Assembly (NCBI GenBank): GCA_023665325.1
Contig: JAMPED010000015.1
Location: 1 to 40,920, forward strand
DNA length: 40,920 nt
Origin: Acetobacter sp.
GTDB taxonomy: Bacteria > Pseudomonadota > Alphaproteobacteria > RF32 > CAG-239
Reading direction: 5' to 3'
Shown piece after piece: positions 21,418 through 31,202 of the stretch. The notes under the pieces were generated by a model. It searched no databases and was not told the origin of the DNA. It saw only the letters and a list, made by a program, of their open reading frames with translations. The position numbers were made by a program, and so were the translations under genes. Numbering within the stretch: the first letter of the stretch is position 1; every line of letters starts with the position of its first letter.

Positions 21418-22128
21418 ATGGCATCACTAATTAATGTTAAAGAATTATATAACGAGGTAGCGGTAGCAACCGGCTTCCCGACGTACACTAACGATACTGA
21501 TACTCCTGATATAACAAGATTTTTATTAGAAATGATATCGGAGGGTTTACACAGCACTCTCGATTTGATTTCAACTAATGCAAACACTGTTCAGAGAGAA
21601 AACAGAATTATAACCATTCCTGGACAGGATAAGTATTCTGTGGATGGTATCGTTAAACATCTCGAATTGATAGATGATAGAGGACGTATTCACAGGATAC
21701 CTTACAACGATATGGCGGACCCGATGCGAACTTTAGATAAAAAGGTAGACAAAGGGATGCCAAGGTCATACGTCATTTCTGGCGGCTATATTAAACTTAT
21801 GCCTATACCAGAAAAGAAATACGAGTTAAGAGCCGTACTATCCTCTAGCGATTTAGTATTAAGTAATAATGATACATATAAGAATAGAGTTACAGATATT
21901 GAGGATGTCATTATAGGTACGCAAGACTTTGCAACCTGTGTAAAAATGAGAACCATTGCACTACTCTTAATGAGATGTATGTCGCCTCAAGCACAGATAT
22001 ACAGCGGACTTTCAATAGAAAGAGTTAAATCATATATCGAAAAAGATATTGGTTCTGTAGAAGGAAATAGAGGTATGCGTAGAAGTGGCGGTCATTATGA
22101 CGTGCGCCGCGGATTACTTGATTACTAA
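21418..22128 (+). CDS. Head-tail adaptor / tail tubular protein A-like (T7 gp11-like)
   Basis: 236 aa. Follows the capsid gene as gp11 does in T7-like phages. Shows adaptor features: helical N-terminus (LINVKELYNEVAVATGF), central beta region with QDKYSVDGIVKHLELIDDRG and GGYIKLMPIPEKKYELRAVL, and a basic C-terminus (GMRRSGGHYDVRRGLL). The dodecameric ring would join portal to tail nozzle. The start lacks a strong site; promoter unclear. Confidence 0.75.
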   Translation: MASLINVKELYNEVAVATGFPTYTNDTDTPDITRFLLEMISEGLHSTLDLISTNANTVQRENRIITIPGQDKYSVDGIVKHLELIDDRGRIHRIPYNDMADPMRTLDKKVDKGMPRSYVISGGYIKLMPIPEKKYELRAVLSSSDLVLSNNDTYKNRVTDIEDVIIGTQDFATCVKMRTIALLLMRCMSPQAQIYSGLSIERVKSYIEKDIGSVEGNRGMRRSGGHYDVRRGLLDY

Positions 22129-22145
22129 TTAAGAGTTGAGAATAG

Positions 22146-23933
22146 ATGGCTAACAATAATAATAAATCAGTAAAGAATAATGGTATATATATGTTTGCCG
22201 ACTTCACTAAAGGTTTGTATCTACTCGATACACCTAGAAGTCTCGGTGAACAATTAGCTTCGCTTGCTCTAGTAGATGGACGTAATGTCTGGGCGGAGCG
22301 TGGCGCATTAGTGCCTCAATACGGATATCTATCCCTTGCTAAAATACCAGACGGAGAGAGAGTCATTGCCTATACAGAAGGGTCTACAAGTAATGATGGA
22401 TTTTGTATCTTGACCGTTTCTGGGCGTGTATTCTTCTACTCCGTAGCACAGGGATTGAAGGAATATAAAACTACCGTAACTGGAGGTTTTACAAAACCAA
22501 TCGTTGCGCGTAGAGACAATGACCTCGTAATATACGATGATGGACAAACGTATTTGTTTGGTAACCGTTATGAAGAGGGAACCAAGGTTGCAGTGAATAA
22601 GAATGTTACCTGCTTAGACTTCGGTTCGTATTATCAATTTACTATCGATGAAGAGTCGTTAAAATATTATTGGGTAGGTAAGAATATCTTAGCTAACGAT
22701 ACAGTAGTTATAATCTCATCAGTGGACCAAGTAGAACACGATGACGGAACTAAGGCAACCTACATTAGAGCTTATTCAGAAAACAATAATCACGAAAGCT
22801 TACCGGATACAGTCACCTTATACGAACAAACATTATACAGTTTCACATTGAATTACACCCCAGAGGATACGGCGGTTAGTGCAACTACTCTTGAACCAAT
22901 CCTTATGGCTGTGTCTCAAAACAGGTTGTTTATCGTTCATATCACAGGGGACATCTATTATTCGGCTATTGGGGTAATTGACGACTTTAATGAAAAGAAC
23001 GGAGCCGGTTATTTTGGCGGGTTCTATAACGATGTGTCGGCAATCCTATCGATAGAAGACTTTCTCAATGGTACGTTAATATGCCGCAAGAATGGCTTAT
23101 ACATCTTAACGATAGGTGACATAGTAGAGATAGATAAGATATCTCAGGCAGGGCAAGAATACGCATCAGACCACGTCATTGTAGGAGAAAAGGTTTACGC
23201 TTACGATAGTAATAGTGGAGCGTTAGTTGTTGCGGTACAACAAAACGTGTTTGGATATTTAACAGCAGGTAAGACGCTTGTCGCATCAGAATATCTGAAC
23301 GTATCAAACTTTAATATTAATAGCACTAAGCGAGCACTTACGTATAATCACGAACAGAATATGTTCTCCTTATACTACGGTGAACAACTCGACCGTGCTA
23401 TCATCTATACAGCCAATCAGAGTTTATTTCCTCGGGAGCTGGATAAAAATCTGATTGGCTTTATAGGGTTAAACCAGGGAGTAGTTGGCATCACTGAGCT
23501 TGGTGAAATAATCCAGGATTTCAAGAGAGGAACTATTATCCCAACCCTGTCGTGCATTGCAGCGTTTGAGCCAATTGGCTTGAGAGATAACAGACTAATA
23601 CAATGTACATTGATGGATGTAACCGAACTGAGTGGAGTTGATTATCAATTAAGTACACAGAATGCGACTATATCACATCAAAAAATTGTACCGTCGTATT
23701 ATACTCAAAACGGTGGAGATACTTTACTACCGTTTACCTACTCTGATAATATAGTTAAAGAGAATTCCTTTGAACTTCAAACAAGATGGGCGGAGCAAGC
23801 TTCTAATGTGACGAGAGTGGCTGCCCCTATGTCTGGGCGTAATGGTGTTGCTATAACCTTTGAGTTTGAGCCAGGTAGGGCGTTTTGTCTATCCTCTATA
23901 AGATTGCCAGATTTTGCACAGGGAGTATCTTAG
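22146..23933 (+). CDS. Tail nozzle / tail tubular protein B-like (T7 gp12 or P22 gp10-like)
   Basis: 595 aa, beta-rich, no coiled coil. The N-terminus FADFTKGLYLLDTPRSLGEQ leading to LVDGRNVWAERGALVPQYGY is characteristic of podovirus tail hub and DNA stabilisation proteins (virtually always GL....P....... N....G.L....G). Repeating strand pairs thereafter suggest a propeller-like barrel. It should close the tail channel after packaging. Confidence 0.8.
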   Translation: MANNNNKSVKNNGIYMFADFTKGLYLLDTPRSLGEQLASLALVDGRNVWAERGALVPQYGYLSLAKIPDGERVIAYTEGSTSNDGFCILTVSGRVFFYSVAQGLKEYKTTVTGGFTKPIVARRDNDLVIYDDGQTYLFGNRYEEGTKVAVNKNVTCLDFGSYYQFTIDEESLKYYWVGKNILANDTVVIISSVDQVEHDDGTKATYIRAYSENNNHESLPDTVTLYEQTLYSFTLNYTPEDTAVSATTLEPILMAVSQNRLFIVHITGDIYYSAIGVIDDFNEKNGAGYFGGFYNDVSAILSIEDFLNGTLICRKNGLYILTIGDIVEIDKISQAGQEYASDHVIVGEKVYAYDSNSGALVVAVQQNVFGYLTAGKTLVASEYLNVSNFNINSTKRALTYNHEQNMFSLYYGEQLDRAIIYTANQSLFPRELDKNLIGFIGLNQGVVGITELGEIIQDFKRGTIIPTLSCIAAFEPIGLRDNRLIQCTLMDVTELSGVDYQLSTQNATISHQKIVPSYYTQNGGDTLLPFTYSDNIVKENSFELQTRWAEQASNVTRVAAPMSGRNGVAITFEFEPGRAFCLSSIRLPDFAQGVS

Positions 23934-24446
23934 ATGAAATATAGAATATTGACCTTAGAAGATTGTTTCAATTTTATGGACGACTTGTTAAGTTGTTACG
24001 AATGTAATAGTTTTGTATTAGATAATCAATCCCCACTTCATTTAGATACAGCTCCACAATGTAGAGATTTCATAGCAGGATATGTTCAGTCTTCTGACTC
24101 GTATGTATTAGGCGTATTCGATAACGAAGAGAAATTTCTGTATGGCATAATCATATTTGATAATATTAGGATGGTAGGTGGCGACTCAATAGCTCAGGTC
24201 CATATCGTTACGGATAGAAAGATTTGGGGTAAGAAAATCTTAGACACCTATAATGAAGTTATCGAGTTCTCTCCTATTAAAACATTATATTGTGAGATAC
24301 CTCAGATAGCTGTCCACGCAATAGGAGTGTGCAAAAGGCTAGGGTTCAAGAAAACAGGTTACATTCCAAAGGCTTTGCCTTACACTAATTCAAGAGGCGA
24401 AGAGAAACTTTACGACATTAATATATTCGTCAAGGAGACTAATTAA
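23934..24446 (+). CDS. GNAT-family acetyltransferase-like protein (170 aa)
   Basis: Pattern of GNAT fold: N-terminal strand and helix (YRILTLEDCFNFMDDLL), strand SYVLGVFDNEEKFLYGIIIF, the central strand AQVHIVTDRKIWGKKILDTY equivalent to acetyl-CoA site motif A, strand TLYCEIPQ, helix AIGVCKRLGFKKTGYIPKAL (motif B; LGFKKTG is typical). Many podovirus tail modules contain such a gene between the nozzle and ejection proteins. Substrate unknown. No ribosome site; it starts directly at the previous stop. Confidence 0.7.
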   Translation: MKYRILTLEDCFNFMDDLLSCYECNSFVLDNQSPLHLDTAPQCRDFIAGYVQSSDSYVLGVFDNEEKFLYGIIIFDNIRMVGGDSIAQVHIVTDRKIWGKKILDTYNEVIEFSPIKTLYCEIPQIAVHAIGVCKRLGFKKTGYIPKALPYTNSRGEEKLYDINIFVKETN

Positions 24447-24447
24447 T

Positions 24448-24891
24448 ATGCCTCGTTTCAAGAGAAAAAAAATAACTATAGATGCAAACGGGATAAAGCA
24501 CGGATATCGTAGCGGTTTGGAGAATACAATGCTTAAGCAATTAGAGGAGCTTGGCATCGAACCAAACTACGAAGGAGTTAAAATAAAGTATACTATTCCT
24601 GAAAGTCAACACAATTATACTCCCGACTTTCCTATAAGCTCATCTCTAATGATAGAAACAAAAGGAATATGGGATGTAGAAGATAGGAAGAAAATGTTAT
24701 TAATAAAAGAACAACATCCCGAGATTGAAATAAGAATGGTATTCCATAACGCCAACCAGAAGATTAAGAAGGGTAGCAAGACAACTTACGGTATGTGGTG
24801 TGATAAACACGGCATTAAATGGGCGCATAAGAGCATTCCAAAAGAGTGGGTGGATGAAATCTACCAAGCAATCGATAAGGACAAAATGTAA
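24448..24891 (+). CDS. T7 endonuclease I-like Holliday-junction resolvase
   Basis: 147 aa, matching T7 gp3 (149 aa). Catalytic residues are in place: E25 (SGLEN), D60 (YTPDF), E70 and K72 (IETKG). The C-terminal motifs HNANQKIKKGSKTTYGMWCD and KWAHKSIPKEW also match the family. It resolves four-way junctions and branched DNA before packaging. Here it lies inside the structural block, not the replication block; the late position would suit debranching concatemers before packaging. Confidence 0.9.
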   Translation: MPRFKRKKITIDANGIKHGYRSGLENTMLKQLEELGIEPNYEGVKIKYTIPESQHNYTPDFPISSSLMIETKGIWDVEDRKKMLLIKEQHPEIEIRMVFHNANQKIKKGSKTTYGMWCDKHGIKWAHKSIPKEWVDEIYQAIDKDKM

Positions 24892-24895
24892 AACT

Positions 24896-24948
24896 TTGTT
24901 AATAATCTAAGCTTTACTTGTTACATTCAAGTATTCTTAGGGTATACT
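24896..24948 (+). promoter_or_regulatory. Promoter P4 (tandem-box type), ejection genes
   Basis: TTGTTA (24896-24901), TTGTTA (24918-24923) and TATACT (24943-24948), spacer 19 bp, then ATTAATATAGATATA. The two boxes are identical. Lies directly after the endonuclease stop. Confidence 0.75.
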
Positions 24949-25005
24949 ATTAATATAGATATATGTAATTCAAAAGAAAGAAGAAAGAAAAGAGAAAAAA
25001 CAGAT

Positions 25006-25944
25006 ATGGCAAAGGTTGCAAAAAAGATACAAACGGATTATACTACTGGTGGTAGAGATATCTCCAATACTGCAATCCCTTTATACCAAGAAAACCTTGG
25101 AAGGGTTGACCAATACCTCGCAGACCCAACATCTACGATTGACAAGTATTTAGATAAGTATTACACTAATACATCTAACGAGTCTGATTTTTTACGTCAA
25201 TACAATAGAGCGATGGCAGGTCAAACTGGAAGAAATTACAACGCTACACAAGGGGGATATAGCTCTCTCAATCAGATGAACTATGATGACCTGCAAAGGT
25301 ATCAGAACGACTTGGCTAGTAGACTTAGAGATTACGGTGTAACCAGTTCAGCTCAATTAGCGCAAAACTATTACAACTCGCTACTTGCTGGTAATCAGAC
25401 ATATAATACGGCATACGGTTTAGGAAAAGACTATTCAGATATCGAACAGTATAACAACGCTGTCAAACAACATAATAAGTTCCTTAACCAACTTGGTGGT
25501 ATGGCTGGCACACTTGGTACGGTTGCCGGGGCTGCCGTGGGCGGACCAGTAGGTGCAGCTATGGGAAATGCATTAGGTAGTGCATTAGGTTCAACCATTC
25601 AAACAGATACATCTAACGTCTTAGGTGAAGTCGGAAGAGCTACCGGCGGAGCTAATACTGATTTGCAAAAAGCAGGTTTAGGTATGACTGGAGATGAACT
25701 TTCTAAGATTAAACAAGCGTTAGCAAGTTACTTTGGTGGCAATAATACCAGTGGTGCAACTCCTTACTACAACCCAGCGCAAGCGTGGGGAAGTGGTAGC
25801 AACCTGAATGGTGTAGGCTATTATGGCTTAAACCAGGCTGGACAACAGCAGGCTAGCAATATTGGCGACTGGGGTCTTTCAGTTAATATGCCAGGTAATA
25901 CAAAGTTCTCTTGGGACTTAAGCAATCTTTTTGGAGGTAATTAA
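25006..25944 (+). CDS. Internal virion / ejection protein (312 aa)
   Basis: Gln/Asn/Tyr/Gly-rich protein. Residues about 160-200 (GGMAGTLGTVAGAAVGGPVG, then AAMGNALGSALGS) form a glycine-zipper stretch typical of phage ejection proteins that insert in membranes. AAGAAAG-type purine run precedes the ATG. First of three consecutive genes that match the internal core cassette (T7 gp14-gp15-gp16 order), so likely ejected with the DNA to form a channel. Confidence 0.65.
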   Translation: MAKVAKKIQTDYTTGGRDISNTAIPLYQENLGRVDQYLADPTSTIDKYLDKYYTNTSNESDFLRQYNRAMAGQTGRNYNATQGGYSSLNQMNYDDLQRYQNDLASRLRDYGVTSSAQLAQNYYNSLLAGNQTYNTAYGLGKDYSDIEQYNNAVKQHNKFLNQLGGMAGTLGTVAGAAVGGPVGAAMGNALGSALGSTIQTDTSNVLGEVGRATGGANTDLQKAGLGMTGDELSKIKQALASYFGGNNTSGATPYYNPAQAWGSGSNLNGVGYYGLNQAGQQQASNIGDWGLSVNMPGNTKFSWDLSNLFGGN

Positions 25945-25946
25945 TA

Positions 25947-27782
25947 ATGGCTAATAAAGCAAAAGATATAGATAATTTATTCAATAATCCTCTAGGAAGT
26001 TCTACACAGGATGAAATTCGTCAAGAGCTAAACAAAGCTGCTGAACAAACCCCTAAGGCTGGAAGCGGCAAGAATGGATTAGGAGGTCTTTCAGGTGAAG
26101 AAAAACTTCGTGCCGCTCAACAAAGAGCACAAATGTCGCCACAAATCCAAGGCACTGGTCCAAAAGGTACAGTTCCGGTAACCAAAGCTGGTGAGGCGGC
26201 GGCAACCGGCGGACAAAAGGCTGTCCAATTTGCAGAGAACTTTAAACTTGGAGACGAAGTCGCCAGATTAGAAAAGCTTGGCGCAGACGAATTAGCTAAA
26301 GCTTACAAGGCTGTTCAGGCTGGTATTTTAGATACACCTGCCGCAAAAGCTATTGCAAAAGTCGTCAACACTCCAGGTGGGCGAGCGGCATTACGCGGAA
26401 GTAAAGTACTAAGTAGAATAGGGCTTAAAGCGCTTGGACCTATAGGGTGGGCGGCAACGGTTTACGAAGGGTTTCAGCTAGGCAAGGCTATATATGACAA
26501 TATACAAGCCAATAAGGACTTTGATGAACAGGCATACCTAGAAGCTCAAGAACGCCAGATGCGTAGAGCTAACGGAGGTGTTGACCCAGAGGTACAAAGG
26601 TTGGAAAAGAGATTAGCTGAGACTAACGAGCAAGTAGCTCAAGAAGAAAAGGCTACAGCTAATGCTAAGCAAGCTATGGAAGCGGCGCAAGCTCAGCATG
26701 ACCAACTCGTAGAACAGGCTGGAGGAGCAGGGGTACCCCCTACCGGTGATAGTGCTACAGCTACAAGTGTACCACAGCCAGGTCAACCTATGAATACAGC
26801 AGAAGTTCAGCCTACAATGCAAGATGTGCAAACTACTATGCCTCCTACAGTCTTAGACTATACAGACTTAAATAATGTCGGGGATTATTCTCTACCAGTA
26901 GGTACGTCTAATATGACTGGCGGAGCTGCTAGTTTTGACCCAGTTGAAGAGCAAGTCAAACAGAATATAATGAATAGCTTAGACCCACAACAGAATGCGC
27001 AAACACAAACCGATATATTAAATCAATTAAATAGTATTGCGCAGCAGCAGTTGCAGATTGCGGGTAACGACCCGAGATATCAAGGCGGAGTAGTCCAACC
27101 GGAAAATCCGTACAACGTGAATGAAAATGATTTACGTAGAGCGCAAAGATTTGGTGAATATTATACCGCTTTTGCTAATCCGGGACAACTTGGTCAAGTC
27201 ACAGCAGATAATGCTAGACAGATGTATCAACAACAAATGGCAAATCAACTAGGAGTGCCGTACGAAGATTACATCGCAGCTACTACAGAACAAAGGACAC
27301 AGCAGATAGCTGCTCTTGGTCAACAAAGAGAAAATATCTTGAAAGCCCAAGCAGCTCAAGCTACAAACCTTAAGGACCAATTAACTTTCTACTCTGATAT
27401 ACAAAAAATGAGAGAAGAAACTAATAGAGCCATTCAACAAGAAATCCTTAAAGGTAGATACGATATACAAAAACAGGGATTAGCTAATAAAGGTTCGCTA
27501 GATGTAGCTCAGACTAATGTGGCAGGCGATATCGCCACTGCGCGTATAAACGAACCAGCTAGACTGTTCGGTAGCTACGGACAATTTGCAGCAGGTATGG
27601 GATACTTACCTACAGAAGCGCGGGCAGCGTTTATGGTTAACGCGCCAAACCTAATTCAAGAACAAATGAGAGCGCAGGGCATAGATATTAACCAAGCTAT
27701 GAATATGTTTAGGGGTGGAGCGCCAGCACCACAACAAAGACCAACTTTCGGTGGATTTAATTTTAACTGGAATAATCAATAA
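25947..27782 (+). CDS. Internal virion / ejection protein (611 aa)
   Basis: An Ala/Gln-rich, largely helical protein. Residues about 138-180 contain a Gly/Ala hydrophobic stretch (GSKVLSRIGLKALGPIGWAA) followed by a coiled coil (RLEKRLAETNEQVAQEEKAT, residues about 214-255). The C-terminal half is Gln/Asn-rich, helical, with MYQQQMANQLGVPYEDYI. Starts 2 nt after the previous gene. By position and composition this is the middle ejection protein; no enzymatic motif seen. Confidence 0.65.
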   Translation: MANKAKDIDNLFNNPLGSSTQDEIRQELNKAAEQTPKAGSGKNGLGGLSGEEKLRAAQQRAQMSPQIQGTGPKGTVPVTKAGEAAATGGQKAVQFAENFKLGDEVARLEKLGADELAKAYKAVQAGILDTPAAKAIAKVVNTPGGRAALRGSKVLSRIGLKALGPIGWAATVYEGFQLGKAIYDNIQANKDFDEQAYLEAQERQMRRANGGVDPEVQRLEKRLAETNEQVAQEEKATANAKQAMEAAQAQHDQLVEQAGGAGVPPTGDSATATSVPQPGQPMNTAEVQPTMQDVQTTMPPTVLDYTDLNNVGDYSLPVGTSNMTGGAASFDPVEEQVKQNIMNSLDPQQNAQTQTDILNQLNSIAQQQLQIAGNDPRYQGGVVQPENPYNVNENDLRRAQRFGEYYTAFANPGQLGQVTADNARQMYQQQMANQLGVPYEDYIAATTEQRTQQIAALGQQRENILKAQAAQATNLKDQLTFYSDIQKMREETNRAIQQEILKGRYDIQKQGLANKGSLDVAQTNVAGDIATARINEPARLFGSYGQFAAGMGYLPTEARAAFMVNAPNLIQEQMRAQGIDINQAMNMFRGGAPAPQQRPTFGGFNFNWNNQ

Positions 27783-27784
27783 GA

Positions 27785-30487
27785 ATGAGCAGCAATAATA
27801 ATGTTAATATAAATTTTAATAATGCAATGCTTGGCGGAGCACCAGTTGGGGCGTCACCGGAAGAGTTTCAAGCTTGGCTAGATGCACAGGTTGCGCCAGT
27901 GAGCGCGCCGAATGCGTCAACCCAATTCAACCCAGAGTTGTTTGTTAACACTACCCCTCCTGTTCCATCCGAGATGGTTCAACGTGGCACTCAGAATAGC
28001 TTATTAGATAATGCGAGAAGAGAAGCTCAAGAGATTGGTACGGGTTTAAATTACCTTTGGGTTAATAAGGGTGAAATCCCTGGAATGATTTCTGAGTACG
28101 TTCAAAGTAATCCAAACTATCTTGGTGATTACTTTAATGCGATGATGTCTCCATATAACCTTAAGTGGCAGGACTTCGGGAATAGAAGTGCTGGAGATAT
28201 TATTAAAGGTATAGCGGAGGGAGCTTGGAGTAATCCTATATCTGCTGGTATCGACGCGGCTTCTTTGGGAGCTGGAAGATTAATCGGTGGGGCATTACCT
28301 TGGGTTAAGAATGCAACAAAGGTTGAACGTGGTGTTAATGCTGTCAAATCTGAGATAGCTATTCGCGGTACCAAGTTGTACGATAAACTTAATGAAGCTA
28401 ATAAACTTGCTAGTGAGACGGGCGCTGATATGAATAAAGTCGTTGAAGCTTTAGAAACTGGTAAGACTGTTAGTGGAAAAGAAAAACAAGTCCTCAAGAA
28501 GATGGCTGAGTTCTCGGATGATTATGACTCATTTATCCGAGATTACTCCCCATCTACATACACGGGAGCTGAGAGGACTGCAATCACTCAGAAGATATTA
28601 AGAGATAGAATGGAAGTAAATCCTTCCACTACTTTTGCACAGGTTGAAAGAGATATTACTCCATTACTTGAACGTATCGAAGCAGGTGAATTAAAGGATG
28701 TGCAGAAACTAGCTAGACAAGGTGATGTTGTAGCTAGAGAAGTAAGCGGAGCTAAAGCCCTCTTTGATAAAGGTAGAATTAAACCTATCACTCACGGTTT
28801 AGCTAACGTAGATAAGAGTATCGGTGAAGTTGTCCAACGCGTTGGTGGTAATACTCCCGAGATATTTACACGAAGAGTTTACGGTAACGCACCGTACGAA
28901 GAGATTGTAAAACAACTCAAGAAACCTGAGGAATTTCTCGAAGGTGTAATTACAAGCAATATAGATAAAGCTATCTCACGCGACTTACTTAATGGCGCAG
29001 TAGGTGGACAAACATTTCAAACTACCAAACTAAAAGATATGGTATTCCTTAATAGAGAACTTCTTGAAAGAGGAGACCTGAAAGGTGCTCTTACTGAGCT
29101 GAGAAAGAATAAAGTATTAGCAGATGACATTCCTGTAGATAAATATTTTGCTAAAGCTTTGAAAGACCAACGAGATGTAGGTGGAGCGCTCCACGGATTA
29201 GCAAAAGAAGGCTATCAAACTGGAAAAGGCGTATTGATGGCAGCAGGGGGATACCTCGGACCGAACGCGATTACCGGTGCTGCTAACGCTATAATGAATA
29301 GTAAAGGTTTTATCTTAAACGATATAATGGATGCTATTCGTTCTAACGGTCGCATATCTAAAAACCTTGGTACGTTTAGACGTGGCAACTTACCACAATA
29401 TACAAACATTCCAGGTTTAAGACAAATCCAACAATTCAATAGGATGACTGGTGGTGGGTTATTCCAACGCGCAGATAGGGCTATACAAAACGTCTTCTCC
29501 GAGATTGCTGCAAACGCAGAGCTTAGAAAACGTGGCGTAAAATTTAAGGATAGAGTAGATTGGGCTAGAGATGCCGACAAGATGAAGCTTGGCGAAATTA
29601 TTACCGATGTCACTAGAACAGCTTTAATCAACTCACCTAACGTACCATTACCTAAAGCATTACAAGACGTGGCTTTCCTTGCTAACCCATTTTGGAGATG
29701 GCAGGCTACGGCAGCACAATCATCATTGAGAATGTTGGAAAAATCTCCAACCCTTGCAAATACTGCATTAGTCGATATTATGGCTAATATCGGATTTGAT
29801 AAGGAAATGCAGAATAGGTTGAACTTGCACGTTACTCAGGACAGACCTTATTCAACATTCAGGATTAATCCATACACGGGTCAAACCGAAGAGGTTAGCG
29901 CTGAGTTCGTACCAATGATGACCACAGCTAAGTTAGCCTTCCCAGGAGCTGATACGTTCAAGATAAGTTCTCCAGTTATTTCATCCATCGTGAATGCATT
30001 GGGTGGCGTAGATAAATACGGAAGACCTTTGACTAGACCAGACCAAAATGGAATTATTACACAGACTATCGGAACGAAGAGATATAGAACTAATCCGAAT
30101 ACCGGAAGGCTTGAAGAGGTCCAAGGTGGAATGGCAGACGAAGTGGTGAATGCAGCAATTAAGGATTTAATTGGCGCGCCTACTTTATGGAACAGAACAA
30201 TAGGTCCACTCGCTTCATACTTTGTTGGAGATGGTCAATTCTATCAACCGTACGGTAGTAGCATCCTCGGTTCATTTGATAGAAACCCCGAGGGTAACGC
30301 ATTGGTCGGTGGAGACCCACTAAGAGGTAGAAGTCCTCAACAGGTATTAGAAGGATTTGGTGGTATATACGGACGTAACTACTATCCTACAAGAGAAGAA
30401 CGCGGAATGCCTTTAAGTCAAATGACGAATAGACAATTCTATCGAAACTTAGGTCGACGTGATAGTAGAATAAGATATGGGAATTAA
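27785..30487 (+). CDS. Large internal virion / ejection protein (900 aa)
   Basis: The largest of the three core genes, corresponding in position to T7 gp16 (which is longer). Helical and basic; contains a Gly-rich membrane-like segment (GKGVLMAAGGYLGPNAITGA, about residue 480-500) and an Arg/Trp region NPFWRWQATAAQSS (about 635-650). The N-terminus is Asn/Pro-rich. I see no lysozyme or transglycosylase Glu motif, so wall-cutting activity is not supported. It probably delivers or lines the DNA conduit during entry. Confidence 0.65.
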   Translation: MSSNNNVNINFNNAMLGGAPVGASPEEFQAWLDAQVAPVSAPNASTQFNPELFVNTTPPVPSEMVQRGTQNSLLDNARREAQEIGTGLNYLWVNKGEIPGMISEYVQSNPNYLGDYFNAMMSPYNLKWQDFGNRSAGDIIKGIAEGAWSNPISAGIDAASLGAGRLIGGALPWVKNATKVERGVNAVKSEIAIRGTKLYDKLNEANKLASETGADMNKVVEALETGKTVSGKEKQVLKKMAEFSDDYDSFIRDYSPSTYTGAERTAITQKILRDRMEVNPSTTFAQVERDITPLLERIEAGELKDVQKLARQGDVVAREVSGAKALFDKGRIKPITHGLANVDKSIGEVVQRVGGNTPEIFTRRVYGNAPYEEIVKQLKKPEEFLEGVITSNIDKAISRDLLNGAVGGQTFQTTKLKDMVFLNRELLERGDLKGALTELRKNKVLADDIPVDKYFAKALKDQRDVGGALHGLAKEGYQTGKGVLMAAGGYLGPNAITGAANAIMNSKGFILNDIMDAIRSNGRISKNLGTFRRGNLPQYTNIPGLRQIQQFNRMTGGGLFQRADRAIQNVFSEIAANAELRKRGVKFKDRVDWARDADKMKLGEIITDVTRTALINSPNVPLPKALQDVAFLANPFWRWQATAAQSSLRMLEKSPTLANTALVDIMANIGFDKEMQNRLNLHVTQDRPYSTFRINPYTGQTEEVSAEFVPMMTTAKLAFPGADTFKISSPVISSIVNALGGVDKYGRPLTRPDQNGIITQTIGTKRYRTNPNTGRLEEVQGGMADEVVNAAIKDLIGAPTLWNRTIGPLASYFVGDGQFYQPYGSSILGSFDRNPEGNALVGGDPLRGRSPQQVLEGFGGIYGRNYYPTREERGMPLSQMTNRQFYRNLGRRDSRIRYGN

Positions 30488-30495
30488 TGATATAG

Positions 30496-31200
30496 ATGGA
30501 AGAGTTTAAACTACCAAGACTAGATTGGTATGATGAAGACGGTAGAATATATAAAGATGCATTGATAGAAAACTTCAATGCTATCGAAGCAGCTTTTCAA
30601 GAACTACAAGATTTGGGTGCTATTGATATTCAAGATATTAACTGGGAGAATGTACACCTAGAAGACGTAACCCTTGAGGATGAGGATAACAAGATTGTTA
30701 ATCTTCGTTCTCTTGTGAAAATCTTACACCTTGACAATCTGTGTTTTAACGAGTCTTTCACGGGTAAGAAATGCAATATCATAGAATACTATAAAGACCA
30801 TACGAAAAAGAAAATTGAAAACGTTACACTTAATCTTGCAGAAGGAGACTTCATCTTCTTATCAATAGTCAACGATAGACTAGATGTAGTTAAACCGGCT
30901 AACGTTGCGACTAAGATTAGTGGTGAGTCAACCGCGATATTAGTAGGGCAATTTATTAATGGTCAAGTACAAACCAAAGGTAATAATTATTATATAAACT
31001 ATAACGTACTACAACCACTCAGCCGAATGAAAGTAACTCCAATTCCATTCTATGACCAGTTAAATAAAAACTCTCAAGAAAGACCGAGGGACAGATTTGC
31101 GGGTAGACGTTTAGGTTATACCTTAATTAATAAAAGAGCGGGTTCTATGATTAACTTGACTATGCCTGATGTTGGATATAAAAATGACGGAGTTAGATAG
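30496..31200 (+). CDS. Tail appendage / fibre-adaptor protein (234 aa)
   Basis: N-terminus MEEFKLPRLDWYDEDGRIYK then a helix NFNAIEAAFQEL, a pattern shared with the two following genes (each has a short helix near FDD/FNA plus beta-rich remainder). It sits between the ejection cassette and the long fibre, where anchors and baseplate-like appendages are usual. Contains SFTGKKCNIIEYYKDHTKKK. No enzyme motif. Confidence 0.55.
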   Translation: MEEFKLPRLDWYDEDGRIYKDALIENFNAIEAAFQELQDLGAIDIQDINWENVHLEDVTLEDEDNKIVNLRSLVKILHLDNLCFNESFTGKKCNIIEYYKDHTKKKIENVTLNLAEGDFIFLSIVNDRLDVVKPANVATKISGESTAILVGQFINGQVQTKGNNYYINYNVLQPLSRMKVTPIPFYDQLNKNSQERPRDRFAGRRLGYTLINKRAGSMINLTMPDVGYKNDGVR

Positions 31201-31202
31201 GT

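Noticed and set aside
27785..30487. Transglycosylase or lysozyme domain in the large ejection protein
   Set aside because: I could not find the catalytic Glu motif seen in T7 gp16 or lysozymes, so only a structural role is supported.
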